From the NCBI GenBank assembly GCA_001692895.1, contig KV748235.1:124001-188000 (forward strand): a DNA stretch of 64,000 nucleotides. Reading direction: 5' to 3'. This DNA is from Cenococcum geophilum 1.58. Its lineage: Eukaryota; Ascomycota; Dothideomycetes; Gloniales; Gloniaceae. The position numbers and the translations under genes were made by a program. Below are positions 25,901 to 38,959 of this stretch, piece after piece; positions within the stretch are counted from its first letter, which is position 1, and each line of letters opens with the position of its first letter. The notes under the pieces are model-generated. The model did not search any database and was not told the origin of the DNA. It was given only the letters and a program-made list of their open reading frames with translations.

Positions 25901-27975
25901 GTACACAACCTCCCGTTTAACTCTGAAGTCCTTATATAGCGTAAAAGCGGTAGCTAGAATGGACCCTATTGTCTACTAGCCGTAGAAAACGAGACGTGCT
26001 GCGTATAGCTTCCTAGCGGGCTAACCAGCTTCAGAAGCACGTCCGTAAAACCCTACTTTTGGCCTAAAAACACCTATAATATCAAGCTAGACGAACTAGA
26101 AGCAACCGCCGAACTAGACGAACCAGAAGCGACTGCCGAATTAGATAAACTAGAAGCACCCTTACCTACCCTAAAAGTCCCCTAGAAACCCACTAAACCT
26201 ACTAAACCTGCTATAAAGCGTGGCCGAGGACGCCCCTATAAGAACCCCGTAATGAAGAATCACCTAACCTCCGCAGGTATATCTGTAAGGCAATCTCCGT
26301 TTACGGATATATTAGTTCTAGTATAGGAAACCCCTTTTACGGACTTATAACGTAAAGAGATTAACAGACTACTTAAAAAGGGCGTCTTTGCAGTTATAAT
26401 AGAGAGACGTTCCATAAGGCGTCCGTATATTTAACTTGCGCTTTATTAATAAAATTAAGCACCCTAGTACTGACAAAGCCTTTAAAAAGTCAAGGCTCGT
26501 TATATAAGCTTATAATGACTAGGGAAAGGACTTAGTCCTTATATAATCGCCTATAATCTAACAAGTTAGCTAACGGATTATATTTATACTTATACCCGGC
26601 CTATAGTAAAGCAAACCCGTAGCTCTTTACCTACGGGATATTTTATAAGCCTACGTATATTCTAATACCTACCTAAGTAGGGATATCTTTATACAACCAC
26701 CGCTGGAGCTTAATTTATAACTAGGAACAATTTTATAGGTTATAAAACCTCTTTATGGAGTACCAGAAGCTAGAAACTATTGGTTTAAGACATACTACTA
26801 ATACTATGTTAGTAAACTTAAAATGGAACAGTCGACCTATAACCCCTACCTCCTATATACCCAATTAAATAGCCTTAGTATCGTTGGACTCTAAATAGAC
26901 AATACCCTATTCCTAGTAGACTAGACCTTTGCGGACGCTAAAGAAACTAAACTATAAAAGGCTAAGTTTTTAGTAAAGTTATAAGAGTAGTTAACTAAGT
27001 AGAATCTAATTAAGTTTAATAGAGGCCTAATTATATAAAAGGGCAACCTAATTAAGCTAACTTAGGAACGCTAAGCTTAAAACCTAAAGCTTGTTATAGT
27101 AAAGCCTATAGACCTTATTAGCTCCCGCGGAGAGACCTATAAGACCGTAAATATAAAGGACTAATACGCTGCACAGCGTGCAAGAGGTGCCTATATTGCT
27201 ACAGTCTGCCAACCCAAATCTGCCTATAATTTATTCTTTATAGCCCAGGCAGTAGATCCGTAAGAAGAAAATATTAAGCAGCTTAATAAGCGCATTTAGT
27301 AGCAAATTGACAATACAGCAAGGGGACTTACTTTTGTACCACTAGACCTAAGTTCCCTTAGCTTACTAGCATTTACGGACGCCTCCTTTACTAATAATAA
27401 AGACCTATTATTACAAATCGGCTTTATAATTGTACTTACGGACCGTAATTAGGATATAAATATACTGTATTAGTCTTTAATTAAGTGCAAATAAGTAACC
27501 CGAAGTGTACTAGCTTTTAAACTATATATACTAGCCCATAGCTTTAATATAGCAGCCGCAATTAAATCAACAGTCTAGATGATTCTATAATTAGAGCAGT
27601 TACCCCTAGTTTTATACACCGATTTAAAGTCCCTTTACAACTACCTAGTTAAGCTAGGTATAATATAGGAGAAGAGGCTTATAATCGACCTAATGTGCTT
27701 ATATTAAGCCTATAAATAACGCGAGATTACGGAGGTTAAATAGATTAGCGGCGGAAACAACCCAGTAAATGCTATAACTAAGGCAAAGCTGTGTCAAGCC
27801 CTTAAAACCCTAATTAATACAAATAAGCTTAACCTAAAAGTTATAGAATAGGTGGAATGGGATTAACGGAGTACCTACGGTATGTCTACGGCCCGTTAGA
27901 AGGCCGTACGGCTTATTATACAGTACAGGTGGAAAACGGTGGAAAGCTATAGTAGAACTTAGTGGACTTATGTAA
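22931..27975 (+). pseudogene. copia-1 gag-pol polyprotein with AT-hook-like motif
   Basis: ATG 22931 opens one frame through gag, protease and integrase. Gag contains three 15-bp units near 23469-23513 and a zinc-knuckle start CFMCGKEGY near 24270. The protease has DIGASKKSTVGYG near 24687. Integrase is near 25290-26000 (VYVDIIYINGSLVLYIINEV). At 26219-26242 lies R-G-R-G-R-P-Y-K, an AT-hook-like motif between integrase and RT. After a frameshift near 26405, RT (SPIIQQVSQRI, then YLRDILQAYV near 26625) and RNase H (FTDASFTNNKDLLLQIGF near 27365) continue in another frame. RT motif 5 reads I-D-N-T-L-F-L, with Asn for the second catalytic Asp. It is inactive. Confidence 0.85.
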
Positions 27976-28301
27976 CCTACCAAATTTTACAGGGTAGTTA
28001 AATTAACCAATCACGATTTTCCATCCCCGGGATAGAAAATCGCTATTAGCTCGCTTAGCACTAGCGCCTTGGCGGCCCTTAAGGTCTAACCTACGGCTCG
28101 TCTACGGCCTGTTAAAAGGCCGTATGGTTCATTTTACGGACCGTAAGCAGGACTTACGGCCAGCTTGGGGCACCATTTAGAAGGCAGCCCAGAAGGCACC
28201 TTAGGAGGGATTTCCTATATATTTTCTTATGTGTTTTATAGTTCTATTAAGGCAATTACGGAGGCTGTATATAAGTGGTTTCATTTTCCAAGTACCGCTA
28301 G
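27976..28301 (+). other. copia-1 3' noncoding region with palindrome
   Basis: A 27-bp palindrome at 28015-28041 (arms GATTTTCCAT and ATAGAAAATC) is followed by gctcgcttagc and ctagcgccttggcggccct, shared with copia-2 at 51057-51122. Direct repeats of a block containing tctacggcc and aaggccgta flank it (about 27886-27918 and 28092-28124). Confidence 0.75.
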
Positions 28302-28520
28302 TATATAATTATAGCACCTGGTATACGAACGCGTATTTACGCGTTCGTGCACCAACTACCTACATGCTAACTAATTAGGGGGGGGGGCGCGTTAGTATAT
28401 AGACCACGTAGTCTACCTTAATAGAATCGAAAGTCACTATTATCCAAAAGAGCATATAATACTATACGTATTTCGTGCCCCTGGATCTGACTCACTCGTG
28501 CTATTAAGTTAGTATAAACA
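28302..28520 (+). repeat. 3' LTR of copia-1
   Basis: It is 219 bp, the same length as the 5' copy, and followed by the target duplication cttat (28521-28525). Confidence 0.88.
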
Positions 28521-28525
28521 CTTAT

Positions 28526-29070
28526 AATCTATCTTAACTATAAATAGTTTCTCTACGCCTTATAAGAATGCTCTTTATTCCTTAAGTGCTGCGACTATAC
28601 CTAATAACTCCTTATTATAGACGTCATAGTTTAACTCTAGCGGTGTTATCTTTCTACTATAGTATACCATTAGATGCTATACGTCCTTATACTTCTATAG
28701 TAAATATGCTCCTAGTACGTAGTCTAATACGTTTATTTCTATAACCATATCTAGTCCTAGTTAATAGATCTTAAGGATTAGCTCCTAGGTAAATAATTCT
28801 TTAAGTTCCTTAAACAACTTCCTTTATTTATTCCCCTATGCCTATAGTTCCTCTTTCTTTATAAGCCTAGTAAATAGTTTAATATTCTTTAACTATTATA
28901 CTATAAACCTTNNNTAGTANTTGCAAAACCCTAAAAATAACCTTAACTNCGTNANATTCTCTAGTTCTTNCNAACTTACTATAGCTTTAATCTTCTTTAG
29001 GTCCATACTAATATAACCTAGTTTAATAATAAATTTAAACATGCGGAACGTTAGGTACCCTACGTAAACT
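28526..29070 (-). pseudogene. gypsy-A copy 2: end of RT and RNase H start
   Basis: The minus strand encodes KFIIKLGYISMDLKKIKAI near 28980-29040, the RT-to-RNase H linker of gypsy elements, then degraded RNase H (EKLFIVKIDYK near 28530). Ambiguous bases occur at about 28913-28972. The 5' continuation is beyond the insertion at 29071-31613. Confidence 0.7.
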
Positions 29071-29111
29071 TTGACCCGAGTTTAAAAGCTTTAACTTAGA
29101 GCCTTATATAT

Positions 29112-29520
29112 AGAGTTTAATTAATATATTAATATATATATAGATATAAGGTTTTCCAGGGGGAGACCCCCTAGGCCCCCCCCTCTATAGAGCTTTTACT
29201 TAATTTAAAAGTAATAGTAAGGCTAATACGCCTTAGTTACTACTAAGTAATATTATCTTACTAAGAGGATCTATTACAGTGACTAAGACGCCCTACTTAA
29301 GTTGGGCTTAATTTAGAAGTAATATAGAGTTTAATTAATATCTGTATATATATAAAAGGCTTTTAAAAAGGAGACCCCCTAGATACCCTTATAGAGCCTT
29401 TAGAAGTAGTAGTAAAGCTAAGGCGCCTTAGTTACTGCTAGGTAGTATTATCTTATTAAAAGGATCTACTATACTAACCAAGGCGCCCTACTTAAGTTAG
29501 GTTTAATTTAGAAGTAATAT
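29112..29520. repeat. Two tandem copies of a roughly 200-bp unit
   Basis: Both units run from gagtttaattaatat through ggagaccccct, cgccttagttact and cgccctacttaagtt to aatttagaagtaatata. Confidence 0.75.
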
Positions 29521-30590
29521 ATATATACCTTTATCGTACTACGCTGCGGGGGCTGCTTTGTAGTAGGGGGTAAGCTTTGGGTAAAGGCTTATATAGAGCT
29601 TTAATAGAGGCTGATATGGAGCTTTAGTAGAGCCTCGTGCAGAGCTTTAGTAGAGCCTCGTGCAGAGTTTCGTGCAGAGCTACGTGCAGGCGTGCAGACG
29701 TGCAGACGTGTAGACGTGCAGACGTTTGTAGAGCCGTTTGTAGAGCTGTTTGTGTAGACAATTATAGAGCCTTCCTAGTATATCAGTGCTGCATATTAGT
29801 AGAGCTTTAGAGCTCCGTATTAAGCTTCGAGTAGAGCTTTAAGTTTAAGGGGGAGACCCCCTTGGACTCCCCCCCCTGCGCGCTGTGTGCTCTATTTACT
29901 GCGCGGGCAGAGCTCTTGCAGAGGCTTTAGTAGAGCATTTAGTAGAGCATTTGGTAGAGCATTTGGTAGAGCTTTTGCAGAGCTTTATGTAGAGCTTCGT
30001 GTAAAGCTTTTATAGAGCCATATGTAGGCGTATAGACGTTCGTACGGGCGATCAATCGTAGAGACGTTTATAGAGACGATCGTATAGGCGTTTGTACGAG
30101 CGATCGTGCAGACGTTTATAGAGCCGTTCGTAGAGCCGTTCGTAGAGACGATTATACGGCGACTAATCGTATGGGCGTTCGTACAGCCAATTATAGAACC
30201 TTTCTAGTATATTAGTACTGCGTATTAGTAGAGCTTTAGAGCTCCGTATTAAGCTTTAAGTGGAACTCCGAGTAGAACTTTAAGCTCAAGGGGGAGACCC
30301 CCTTGGACCCCCCCCTGCGCACTGCGTACTCTATATTACTGCGTGGGCAGAGCTTTTGCAGAGGCTTTGGTAGAGGCTTTGGCAGAGCTTTTAGTGGAGC
30401 TTTTGCAGAGCTTCGTACGGAGGTTCGTGCAGAGCTTTTGTAGAGCTTTGGTAGAGCTCCATGCAGAGCTTTGATAGAGCTTTGAGCAGAGCTTTGATAG
30501 AGCTTCTCTATATAGAGCTTGTATTTAGGCTTGTTTTTAAAGGCCTTATAAACGACTTTGTGTGGAGCCTTGAGCAGAGCTTTGTATAGG

Positions 30591-30742
30591 CGTTCGTGCA
30601 GCCGTTCGTGCAGCCGTTCGTGCAGCCGTTCGTGCAGCCGTTCGTGCAGCCGTTCGTGCAGCCGTTCGTGCAGCCGTTCGTGCAGCCGTTCGTGCAGCCG
30701 TTCGTGCAGCCGTTCGTGCAGCCGTTCGTGCAGCCGTTCGTG
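30591..30742. repeat. 12-bp tandem array, about 12-13 units of cgttcgtgcagc
   Basis: Ten units are exact and contiguous between 30601 and 30720, with further copies at both ends and degenerate copies to about 30770. Translation in both strands gives Arg-rich tetrapeptide repeats; these are not genes. Confidence 0.95.
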
Positions 30743-31613
30743 TAGGCGTTCGTGTAGGCGTTCGTGTATGCATTTGTACAGACGTTTGTAGAGACAATCG
30801 TACAGACGATTGTATAGGCGATTGTAGACGTTCGTAGAGACGTTCGTAGAGACGTTTATACGGGCGTCTGAATGATTGTATAGGCGTTTGATCGATTGAT
30901 CGTATGGACGTTTGATTAATCGTTCGTATGGGCGTTCGTACGGGCGATTGTGTAGACATTTGTAGAGCCGTTTGTACGGACGATTGTACGAGCAATTGTA
31001 GAGCCGTTGTAGAGGTGTTTGTAGAGACGTTTGTAGAGACGATTGTGAGACTTCCTAGTATATTAGTGCAGCGTGTTAGTAGAGCTTTGGAGCTCCGTAT
31101 AGGGCTTCAAGCAGAGCTTTAAGCAGAGCTTCAAGGGGGAGACCCCTTTGGACCCCCCTGCGCACTACGTGCTTTATTTTACTGCGTGGCTAGTGCACTA
31201 CGTGGGTAGAGGTGTTGCAAAGCCTTTGGTAGAGCTTTTGGTAGAGCTTTTATAGAACTTTATACGGAGCTTCGTGCAGAGCTTTCGCTGGTAGAGCTCC
31301 GTGCACGGCCCCCATACAGCTGCAGAGCTTGCAATCGCTACTCCTCCGCCAATATAGCTCGCGAGAGGCTGTAAAGTAGATACATCAGATGCGTATATAG
31401 TCCTCTATAATTATATGCGTTAATATTCGCAATATTAGTAGGACAACTTATCGTAATATTTTAATGTTCGTTACGTGGATTCTGCCACAACTTACCGCGC
31501 GCACTTTTTTTCTAACCAATTAGAAGCTGGCTCTCCAACCAATCAGAAGCAGGCTTGGCTAAGTTTGAAATCCAGGACCCGAAAGTAATAGACCACTCGT
31601 AAACTCGGGTCAA

Positions 31614-32458
31614 TAAAATCGGTCTTCCTGGTGAAGAACTCGCATTTTTTAATTACTACTAGCATCTGTTCTTCTTATAGTCTCTTTAAAACCTATTTAA
31701 CGTATTCCCCGTATTCTTCCTTAGTTATTAAGTAGATAATAATATTGTTGAGGTATACTATAATAAACTTATTAAGGTGTTCCCCTAATACACTATTAAT
31801 TTGCTTCTAAAACGTTACTAATATATTTGTTAATCCGAATTGCATAACTAATAGCTTATATAGTTCTTCTCTTAATCTAAAGGCTGCCTTCTATTTATTA
31901 CCTTCCTTAATTCTAATCTAATGGTACGCCTATCTTAGATCTATCTTTATAAAGATTTATATATTACCTATCTAGTCTTAGATTTCGCTAATTAAGAGTA
32001 AAGAATACCTATCCTTCTAAGTAATGCTATTTAACTACTTATAGTTAATGCATAACCTAAGTTTTCTGTTTTTCTTTAGTACAAATAGTACTAAATAACC
32101 TACTAATAACTACGATGGTCTAATATATCCCTTTTATAAGTTTTCTTAGATAAACTCTTTTAGTGCGCTTACTTCTTCTTAAGTAAGCTTATAGGTTAGA
32201 AAGAACCTTAGATTTATTTCTAGTTCTAACTCTATCTTATAGTCCTATACTATATAATCTATTAACTTTTTACTTTCCGGTAACTATAGTTTCTTACTAT
32301 ACTTATAGTATCTTTTTGGTACATAACTTAAGCCTCGCTTAGTCTCTTTATATATCGCTCTAACTTAGTACTATACTAACTTAGTTTATTATTACATTTT
32401 GCGGCGTTAAGTATTCCTAATATCGACCTATCCTATAATCTAATTAATCTTTAGATTA
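31614..32458 (-). pseudogene. gypsy-A copy 2: reverse transcriptase, 5' part
   Basis: The minus strand encodes LRLCINYKQLNSITQKDRYS near 32030-32090, FIKIDLRQAYHQIRIKEGNK near 31900-31960, and FIIVYLNNIIIYLITKEEYG near 31720-31780. In the last, the catalytic Asp pair has become Asn-Asn. The upstream limit at about 32458 is the inversion junction. Confidence 0.75.
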
Positions 32459-32555
32459 TATAGGAATAAGAAGATACTTCCTTATGGATAAGCCATATAC
32501 ACTCTAGTAGCTATACTAAAAGTGGTATAGGTAACAACATAATAATAAGTGGGAA

Positions 32556-32560
32556 GATTT
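32556..32560. repeat. Target-site duplication of gypsy-B, left copy
   Basis: gattt here matches gattt at 39476-39480, directly outside the LTRs. Removing the element restores collinearity with 17740-17750. Confidence 0.88.
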
Positions 32561-32747
32561 TGTCACGGCACTGACCTGACGCATACTGTTTCATACTGTC
32601 TCGTACTGTTCCCTACTATTAGCTGGCCCACCACTAGCGACTTGGCGGCCGGCCCTACTATTTATATACAATACCCCCTTTCCACCTTCTTCCCCTCTTT
32701 ATACCACAACGTAGTTATTTAGTCTACTTTATTGCAGCACTGTAACA
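32561..32747 (+). repeat. 5' LTR of gypsy-B
   Basis: It starts tgtcacggcactgacc and contains three spaced copies of atactg/tactg and a GC-rich ggcggccggccc. It ends cactgtaaca. Confidence 0.92.
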
Positions 32748-32869
32748 GTTTATAGTATCTTTAATTTACGCCCCATCGCAATCACTAATTCCCTATACCC
32801 TAGCCAATTAACCTCCGCCCTAGAGCAATCGCGACCTACGCGCGCCTCTACTAAAACTAACACGTCCCC

Positions 32870-34360
32870 AGCACAGTTCTAGAATAATCCTTAGTTTTTA
32901 CCTAGCGCCTAGATAGGCGACACTAATGACGCTAAAATAGCCAAAACCTAGAACCCCTGCGATGTTTTCGCAGACCTATTTACAGAGATATACCCTAATA
33001 TCGCGTGGACAATCCGCCGCTCCCCACCGTACCCTAAGACCTTTAAGCCTAGCAAAGCTTACTTTACCCTTATTAACTATACTAATAAGTTCCTTAATAA
33101 TATTAAAGTAGGACTATAGTGTATATATAACACAAACACCGCCAATAAAAAAGCTAACAAAAACCTTAGTGCCCTTATTACTTCCTAGATAGGAACTATT
33201 AACTCCTAGGTAGAGACTATTACCGTTCTAAAACAATTAACCCCTATAATAACGGTAGTAACCTAGCAGAAAAAACGGAGATCTAAAGACCCGCTAATAT
33301 TTAGTAGAAAAGGTACCCCGCTAGAATAATAAGCTAATTTTAAGACCTAGCATATTAAGATTAAGGGAGTCTTTAACCGGGACTGGGATTACTTTAATAT
33401 AGTTTAGTCCTAGATCCTTTATATCTCGGATATACTAGAGGACAAGGCCTATAAGTTTATTAAGTAGGGCCTAGAGCTTATATATAAGAACCCAAACAAT
33501 ATATCTACGTGGAAATGGCCTACTAAGGAAGATATGCTTAAAGACCTTACTGCCTATTATAAGGTCCTTAATATAACCTAGGTTGCAAAGAATAAGCTTA
33601 ACCATTTCCCCTAAGGCGAGCGTAATTACTAGTCCTGGAAGGGAGAGCTTAATAAGCTAATAGTCCGCGCTAAAAAGATAGATAAATAGAAGGTAGACTT
33701 ACTCTAAAAGTTTATCTCTCCAAAGATAGAAGAGCTAGTACTTAGACTAGCCCATAAAATTAATAATAGCGACTATATAGGTTAGAGTAAGTAGATGGAT
33801 ATATTTATTAAGAACTTTGTAAACTATATACACCGAGCCAACCTTAAGAAAAATACTAACCACCGCCTACCTACCTAAGCCCCTGCCCCTATATTAACCC
33901 TAACCCTAGTAGTGACTAGAGAACCTATAAACTTTAATAAAATCTTAGATACGGAGTGTAAGCGCCGTGTTAATAATAGACTATACCTTGCCTGTAGCCT
34001 ACCTGGCCACTAAAAGGATGCCTATAACCCCGCTAAGATAGTAAACCTAGTCCTAATGCCACCCCATTAAATAACGCGAATAAATAACCGCGGACGCGGC
34101 GACTATAGAGTTTATTATAGACGCGGCGACCGCGGAGCCTATTATAGCCACGGCGGACAACCCCCCCCCTTTAACCCTACGGCTTAGTTACTTTAAACCA
34201 TGCCCTATATAGGAGCCTAACCCGTTAATAACACCTAGTATTAGCGACTTCGCGCTAGCGAATACGAACACGGCTATATCGTCGGCGAGGTATTATCTTC
34301 CTATACCCCGACCAAAATAGAAATAAACACCGCTAGCTAGATGGACACTGGACTGCCCCG
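32870..34360 (+). pseudogene. gypsy-B gag
   Basis: A capsid-like segment runs from about 32960 (DVFADLFTEIYPNIAWTIRR). A zinc knuckle lies near 33957-34020 (LYLACSLPGHQKDAYNP, with Tyr at Cys positions of CX2CX4HX4C). An Arg/Gly-rich tail follows near 34083-34160 (NRGRGDYRV then RRGDRGAYYSHGG), likely for RNA binding. Gag is in a different phase from pol, which may be ancestral frameshifting or a later indel. Confidence 0.8.
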
Positions 34361-37300
34361 CTAAGACAGCCCTATACCCCAGTTATTAAAAGGCAGACCC
34401 TTAGACTAAGTTATGCCTAAGGGTCTAAACTATATAAGGAGGAAGACGAGAAGATTAGGTCCCTGTTACTAGATTAATTAGTCCTTTCTATTAGTAAACT
34501 GCCACTTAATCTTAGATTAGTAAACAGTAATAAGAAATTAATCCTTATTTAAACCTAACTCTTCTTATTACGTAACCTATACCCCTAAGTTTATATTAAT
34601 ACAGTAAGCCTAGTAGACTCCGGTAGTACTATAATAGTATTTACCGACGCAGAGTCTATTATAAAAAAGTATAACGTTATAACTAAGAAGCTACTAGCAC
34701 CTAGGCCACTGCGCCTTGTAGATAGTATCCCAACTTCGCTTATTACGAACTACTTTACCGCCTAAATGTCAATCGGCCTCTATACTAAAGCTATGCTCTT
34801 TTTTGTTACTAAACTTTTACCTACTACCCTAATTATCCTAAGTATGCCCTAGCTTCAGAAGCACGAGCCCTATTCTAGCTTTAGGAAACTTAAGATCCGC
34901 TTTAACTTAGACTACTACTTTAGGCACTACCTCCTGTAAGGGATAGCCGATATTAGTAGGGACGCCCTATATAGACACTTAGCACTACTAAGCCTAGTGC
35001 CTAAGACTATATATAAAGCCCTAATAGTAAAAGACGTTCCTAATAAAGGGGAGCCTATATAGCTGCAAAGAAATAAGATAGTGGAAGACTAGACTAACCT
35101 AGTACTTAAGACTAAAATAATGGGCTAGCTAGCCCTACCGAGACTAAGGAAAAAGGTCCGCTTTGCGCCGCCACTACTAAGAAACTAACCCCAACCTAGG
35201 CACCATTTAAACCCCAGCCGCCTAGCCCAACACCTAGAACTAAGCTATATACCATATATGCACATAACAGCTCGCGTTATAGTAAAGACTAGCTATAGAA
35301 CTACCGAGACTCAGATAATAAAAACCGCGCCACCGTAACGCCTAACCTTATACCCGTCTACCACGCGTACTATATAGAGCCGCCGCCTCGTTTCCGCCCC
35401 CCTAGGCCAACTAAGCTATACCAACCTAGCTATAGCACCGGAGAGCCAGATATGCCCTAACCTAGACAATATTAAATGCACCTATGCTATTAATTTTACC
35501 CAGTTCTGTAAATAAAAAGACGTAAAGGTAATAAGGATCTATATAGCGGAGCTAGTAGAACTAGTTAAATAAAATAAACACTGATAGCTACTTAAAGAGC
35601 TGCCTATAGGCCTAATAGAAGTACCGAACCTATTAAAAAGTTCTTTCTACCGGCTGGTAGAAGGCAACTATATAATAAAGGAAGCCTATAAAGCGCTCCC
35701 CCCTTATTTCTATAACTTCCTTAAAATAAATTTAAAAACCAAACCCAAGCTTTTACATTGGAAGATAGTTAACACCAATATTAAAAAATTCCTAAAAGGC
35801 AAACTAGGATTAACCCGCGAAGATATTCTATAACGCCTACTAAAGAAGTTTAGTAAATATATTAAGCACTTCCTCCCTAAAAACGTAGATAAGCTGCCCC
35901 CTTATTAACCATAGGACTATAAAATTAAGATCACCCCTAGAAACTAGGCCCCATACTATAAAAATAGACCACTTTTACCTACTAAACTTAGGTATATAAA
36001 GAAGTGGATTAATAAGATACTAGATAAGGGTTTTATCCGCAAATTAACCTCATTAGCTACCGTACCACTCCTTCTCGCTACTAAGCCCGGCGGCGGTGTA
36101 TAAATTTACTATAACTACTAAGGCCTAAACACAGTTACTATTAAGAATTAATACCCACTACTACTAATCCGCGAGACACTTGACGCACTTTATGGCGCTA
36201 AGTACTTTACTAAACTTAATATAATTGCTGTGTTTAACCGGATCCGGATTATAAAGGGCCATAAGTGGCTTATAGTATTTATTACCCAGTTTAGACTCTA
36301 TAAGATACTAGTTATACTATTCGGCCTCTATAACGCACCTACTATATTCTAGAACTATATTAACTATATTCTATATAACGCCCTTAATAACTACTACACT
36401 ACTTACCTTAATAACGTTCTTATCTTTTCTAAAACACGCGCTAAGCATACTAAGTATATAAATGAAGTTATCTAAAGACTTAATAATGCTGGACTTTAGA
36501 TTAATATTAATAAGTCTAAGTTCTACTCTACTAAAACAAAATACTTTAGCTTAATTATCTTAACTAATAGCATAACTATAGACCCTAAGAAGATATAGGC
36601 CTTATAGAAATAAAAGGACCCAACATTAATTAAAGAACTATAACAATTTCTCGGCTTTATAAACTTCTACCAACGATTTATCTAAGGCTACTCTACCATT
36701 GCTATACCTATGATAAAACTTCTAAAAAAGGATATTGGATAGCTATAGGGACTAGAATAAGCTAAATCGTTTAAGGCCCTTAAGGGAGCCTTTACTTTAG
36801 CACTAGTACTAGCATACTATAACTATATAAAGAAAACAGTGGTAGAGATAGATGTATTAAATTAGGCTTCCGGCGGAGTCCTTTCCCAATATAATAATAA
36901 CGGAAAATTAAAACCGGTCGCATTCTTCTCTATAAAGTACTCCGCGTTAGAATATAACTATAAAATCTATAATAAAGAACTCCTAGCTATTATTAAGGCT
37001 TTAGAGGAATGGCGTCCTAAGCTGTAAGGGACTAAGGAGCCGTTTAAAATTATTACCGACTATAAAAACCTATAGACGTTTATAACTACTAAGCAGCTAA
37101 ACTAGCGCTAAGTCTAGTAGGTAGAGTTTCTTTTATAGTTTAACTTTATAATTATATATAGACCTAGTAGTAAAGCCACGCTCCCTAACGCCCTAAGCCG
37201 GCTACTAGAAATAAGGCCTAAGGACGCTAATAACGAACGCCTCTACTACCGAGCCTAAGTCGTTATACCGCCCCAGAAAGTTAACCCTATAATCTTAAAA

Positions 37301-38959
37301 GAATTACTATATAAGTCCTGTAACTCTAATGACGCGGAGTTTATAGCCGCTCTAGACCCCAAAATAGCTAAAAAGTTACTAAATGAGTTAATCTGGCTAG
37401 GATACTAGGAGAATAAACTTATAAGAGATATAGTGGCAGCCCTGTATAATTGGAAAGCTCGCTATTAGCTAAAGAAAATTAGGAAATTACTCCATTGCGA
37501 TAAGTTAAAATATAGTATTATTAATGGACAGATCTACTTCCGCCAACATCTCTTTATCCCTAACGCCCTAGACCTCCGCCTAAAAGTTACCTATCGCTCT
37601 TATAGTAGCGGCCCCACTAGTTACCCTAGCTAGGTTAAAACTCTTAACCTCTTAAACCAAATATACTGGTAGCTAGGAATCTCCCAGTTTACGGCTACCT
37701 TTGTTAAAGACTATACCCTATACTTTCGCACTAAGACCCCCTATTCTACCCCACCCGGTTTCTTAAAGCTACTAAAATTACCCACCCGCCTATAGACCGA
37801 TATCTTAATCGACTATATTATAACGCTGCTAGTATACTAACGCCACGGTAAGGCATATAAATATATCCTTGTTATTATAGACCGCCTAACTAAAATGTAA
37901 TACCTTGTTTTAGTAACAGGACTCTTAATAAAGGAGTTAGTTAATGGCTTTGTTAACAACATATATAAGCTCCACGGTGCACTAAGCACGATTATCTCCA
38001 ATTATAGCATATAATTTGTTAGCAACTTCTAGTAACGACTAAATAAACGCCTTAAGACAACCTTGTAATTAAGCTTAGCTTAGCACCTAAAAACGGACAG
38101 CTAAACCGAAATTATTAACGCCGCCATAAATAAATACCTTTATGCTTTTGTTAGCTTTATATAGGACGACTAGGTTAACTACCTACCGCTTACTAAGTTT
38201 ACTATAAATAACTAAGTCAATAAGAGCACAGGTATCTCCCTATTTTTTATAAATTATAGCTTTAACCCTTGCCTCGGAATTAAGCCTACTAGCCCCTACC
38301 TACTAATACTATTAGTATAAGTAAAGAAGGAGTTCTTCTGCGCAGACTTTGTAGTCAACCGCTTTAAGCGGATATTAATATAGCTTAAGGCCCTAGCCCG
38401 GATTTCACAGCAACGCTATAAAGATAATATTAATACCCGTAGGGATAAGAGTATATTATTCTACGAAGGTAATATGGTTATAGTTAGCTTAGAAAATATA
38501 AAGATAAATAGACCTAAGAAGAAATAGGACGATAAATAGGACGGCCCGTACCCCGTACTCGCAGTATACTAAGGGGTAGTCGTAGTAGACCTCCTAGACT
38601 ACATCTAAGTAAATAAATCCTTTTATATATCTAAGGTCCGCCTCTAAGCTGCTAAAGAAATCCCTAGCTAAGTAAATATTAATGCTATAGAGCGCCGTAA
38701 TATACAAGGACAAGTGGTAGAAAGAGACGATAATAGCAACATAGAAGACAAATAGGAGTTTAAGAAAATCCTTAATATATATAACAAAGACCCCTAGGGC
38801 CTAACTTATAAGATTAAATAGAAATATTATAAGGATATAACCTAGCAGCTAAAGAAAGACCTAAAGGGTTGTAAATAAGCTGTACAGCGCTTCTATAAGC
38901 AACACCCTAAGAAGCTAGGACCCCCAAACTGGGCATAAGATAAGGAAAAGTCACGCTGA
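34361..38959 (+). pseudogene. gypsy-B pol with chromodomain
   Basis: The protease region (34361-35500) is too degraded to read well. RT runs about 35935-36560, with KPGGGV.IYYNYQGLNTVTI near 36083 (one stop, dot) and TYLNNVLIFSKTRAKH near 36405 (Asp pair now Asn-Asn). RNase H is at about 36830-37200 ([20 protein letters not shown]). Integrase is at about 37480-38560 (LQTDILIDYI, then SNYSIQFVSNF). A chromodomain-like C-terminus lies near 38750-38930 (EFKKILNIYNKDP, LTYKIK, KYYKDIT). RT and the C-terminus share one phase to TGA 38957-38959. The stops are of RIP type. Confidence 0.85.

Larger units (their letters stand above)
22206..28520 (+). mobile_element. Full-length Ty1/copia element copia-1
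   Basis: Two 219-bp LTRs (22206-22424 and 28302-28520) flank gag, protease, integrase, RT and RNase H in copia order. The 5-bp duplication cttat proves the borders. The element is inserted in the minus-strand gypsy-A copy 2. The LTRs differ at about 16 positions by eye, all transitions. Confidence 0.9.
29071..31613. mobile_element. Inverted-repeat element filled with tandem repeats, no gene
   Basis: Perfect 14-bp inverted ends TTGACCCGAGTTTA (29071-29084, and reversed at 31600-31613) bound a 2.5-kb insert that interrupts the gypsy-A RT gene. Inside are two tandem copies of a roughly 200-bp unit (29112-29520), then short-period arrays built on variants of gtagagcttt and cgttcgtgcagc (about 29590-31320). 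These include three copies of a longer block containing agggggagaccccctt (near 29840, 30288 and 31133). The open frames here are low-complexity artefacts. No target duplication was certain. It could be a non-autonomous DNA transposon that gained satellite arrays. Confidence 0.65.

Noticed and set aside
30546..31122. Three overlapping open frames with Arg/Ser/Thr/Ala repeats
   Set aside because: They are translations of the 12-bp tandem array and its flanks in different frames; no non-repetitive coding signal.
29590..31320. CRISPR-like array
   Set aside because: Units are contiguous with no unique spacers, periods are about 12 bp, and the genome is eukaryotic.
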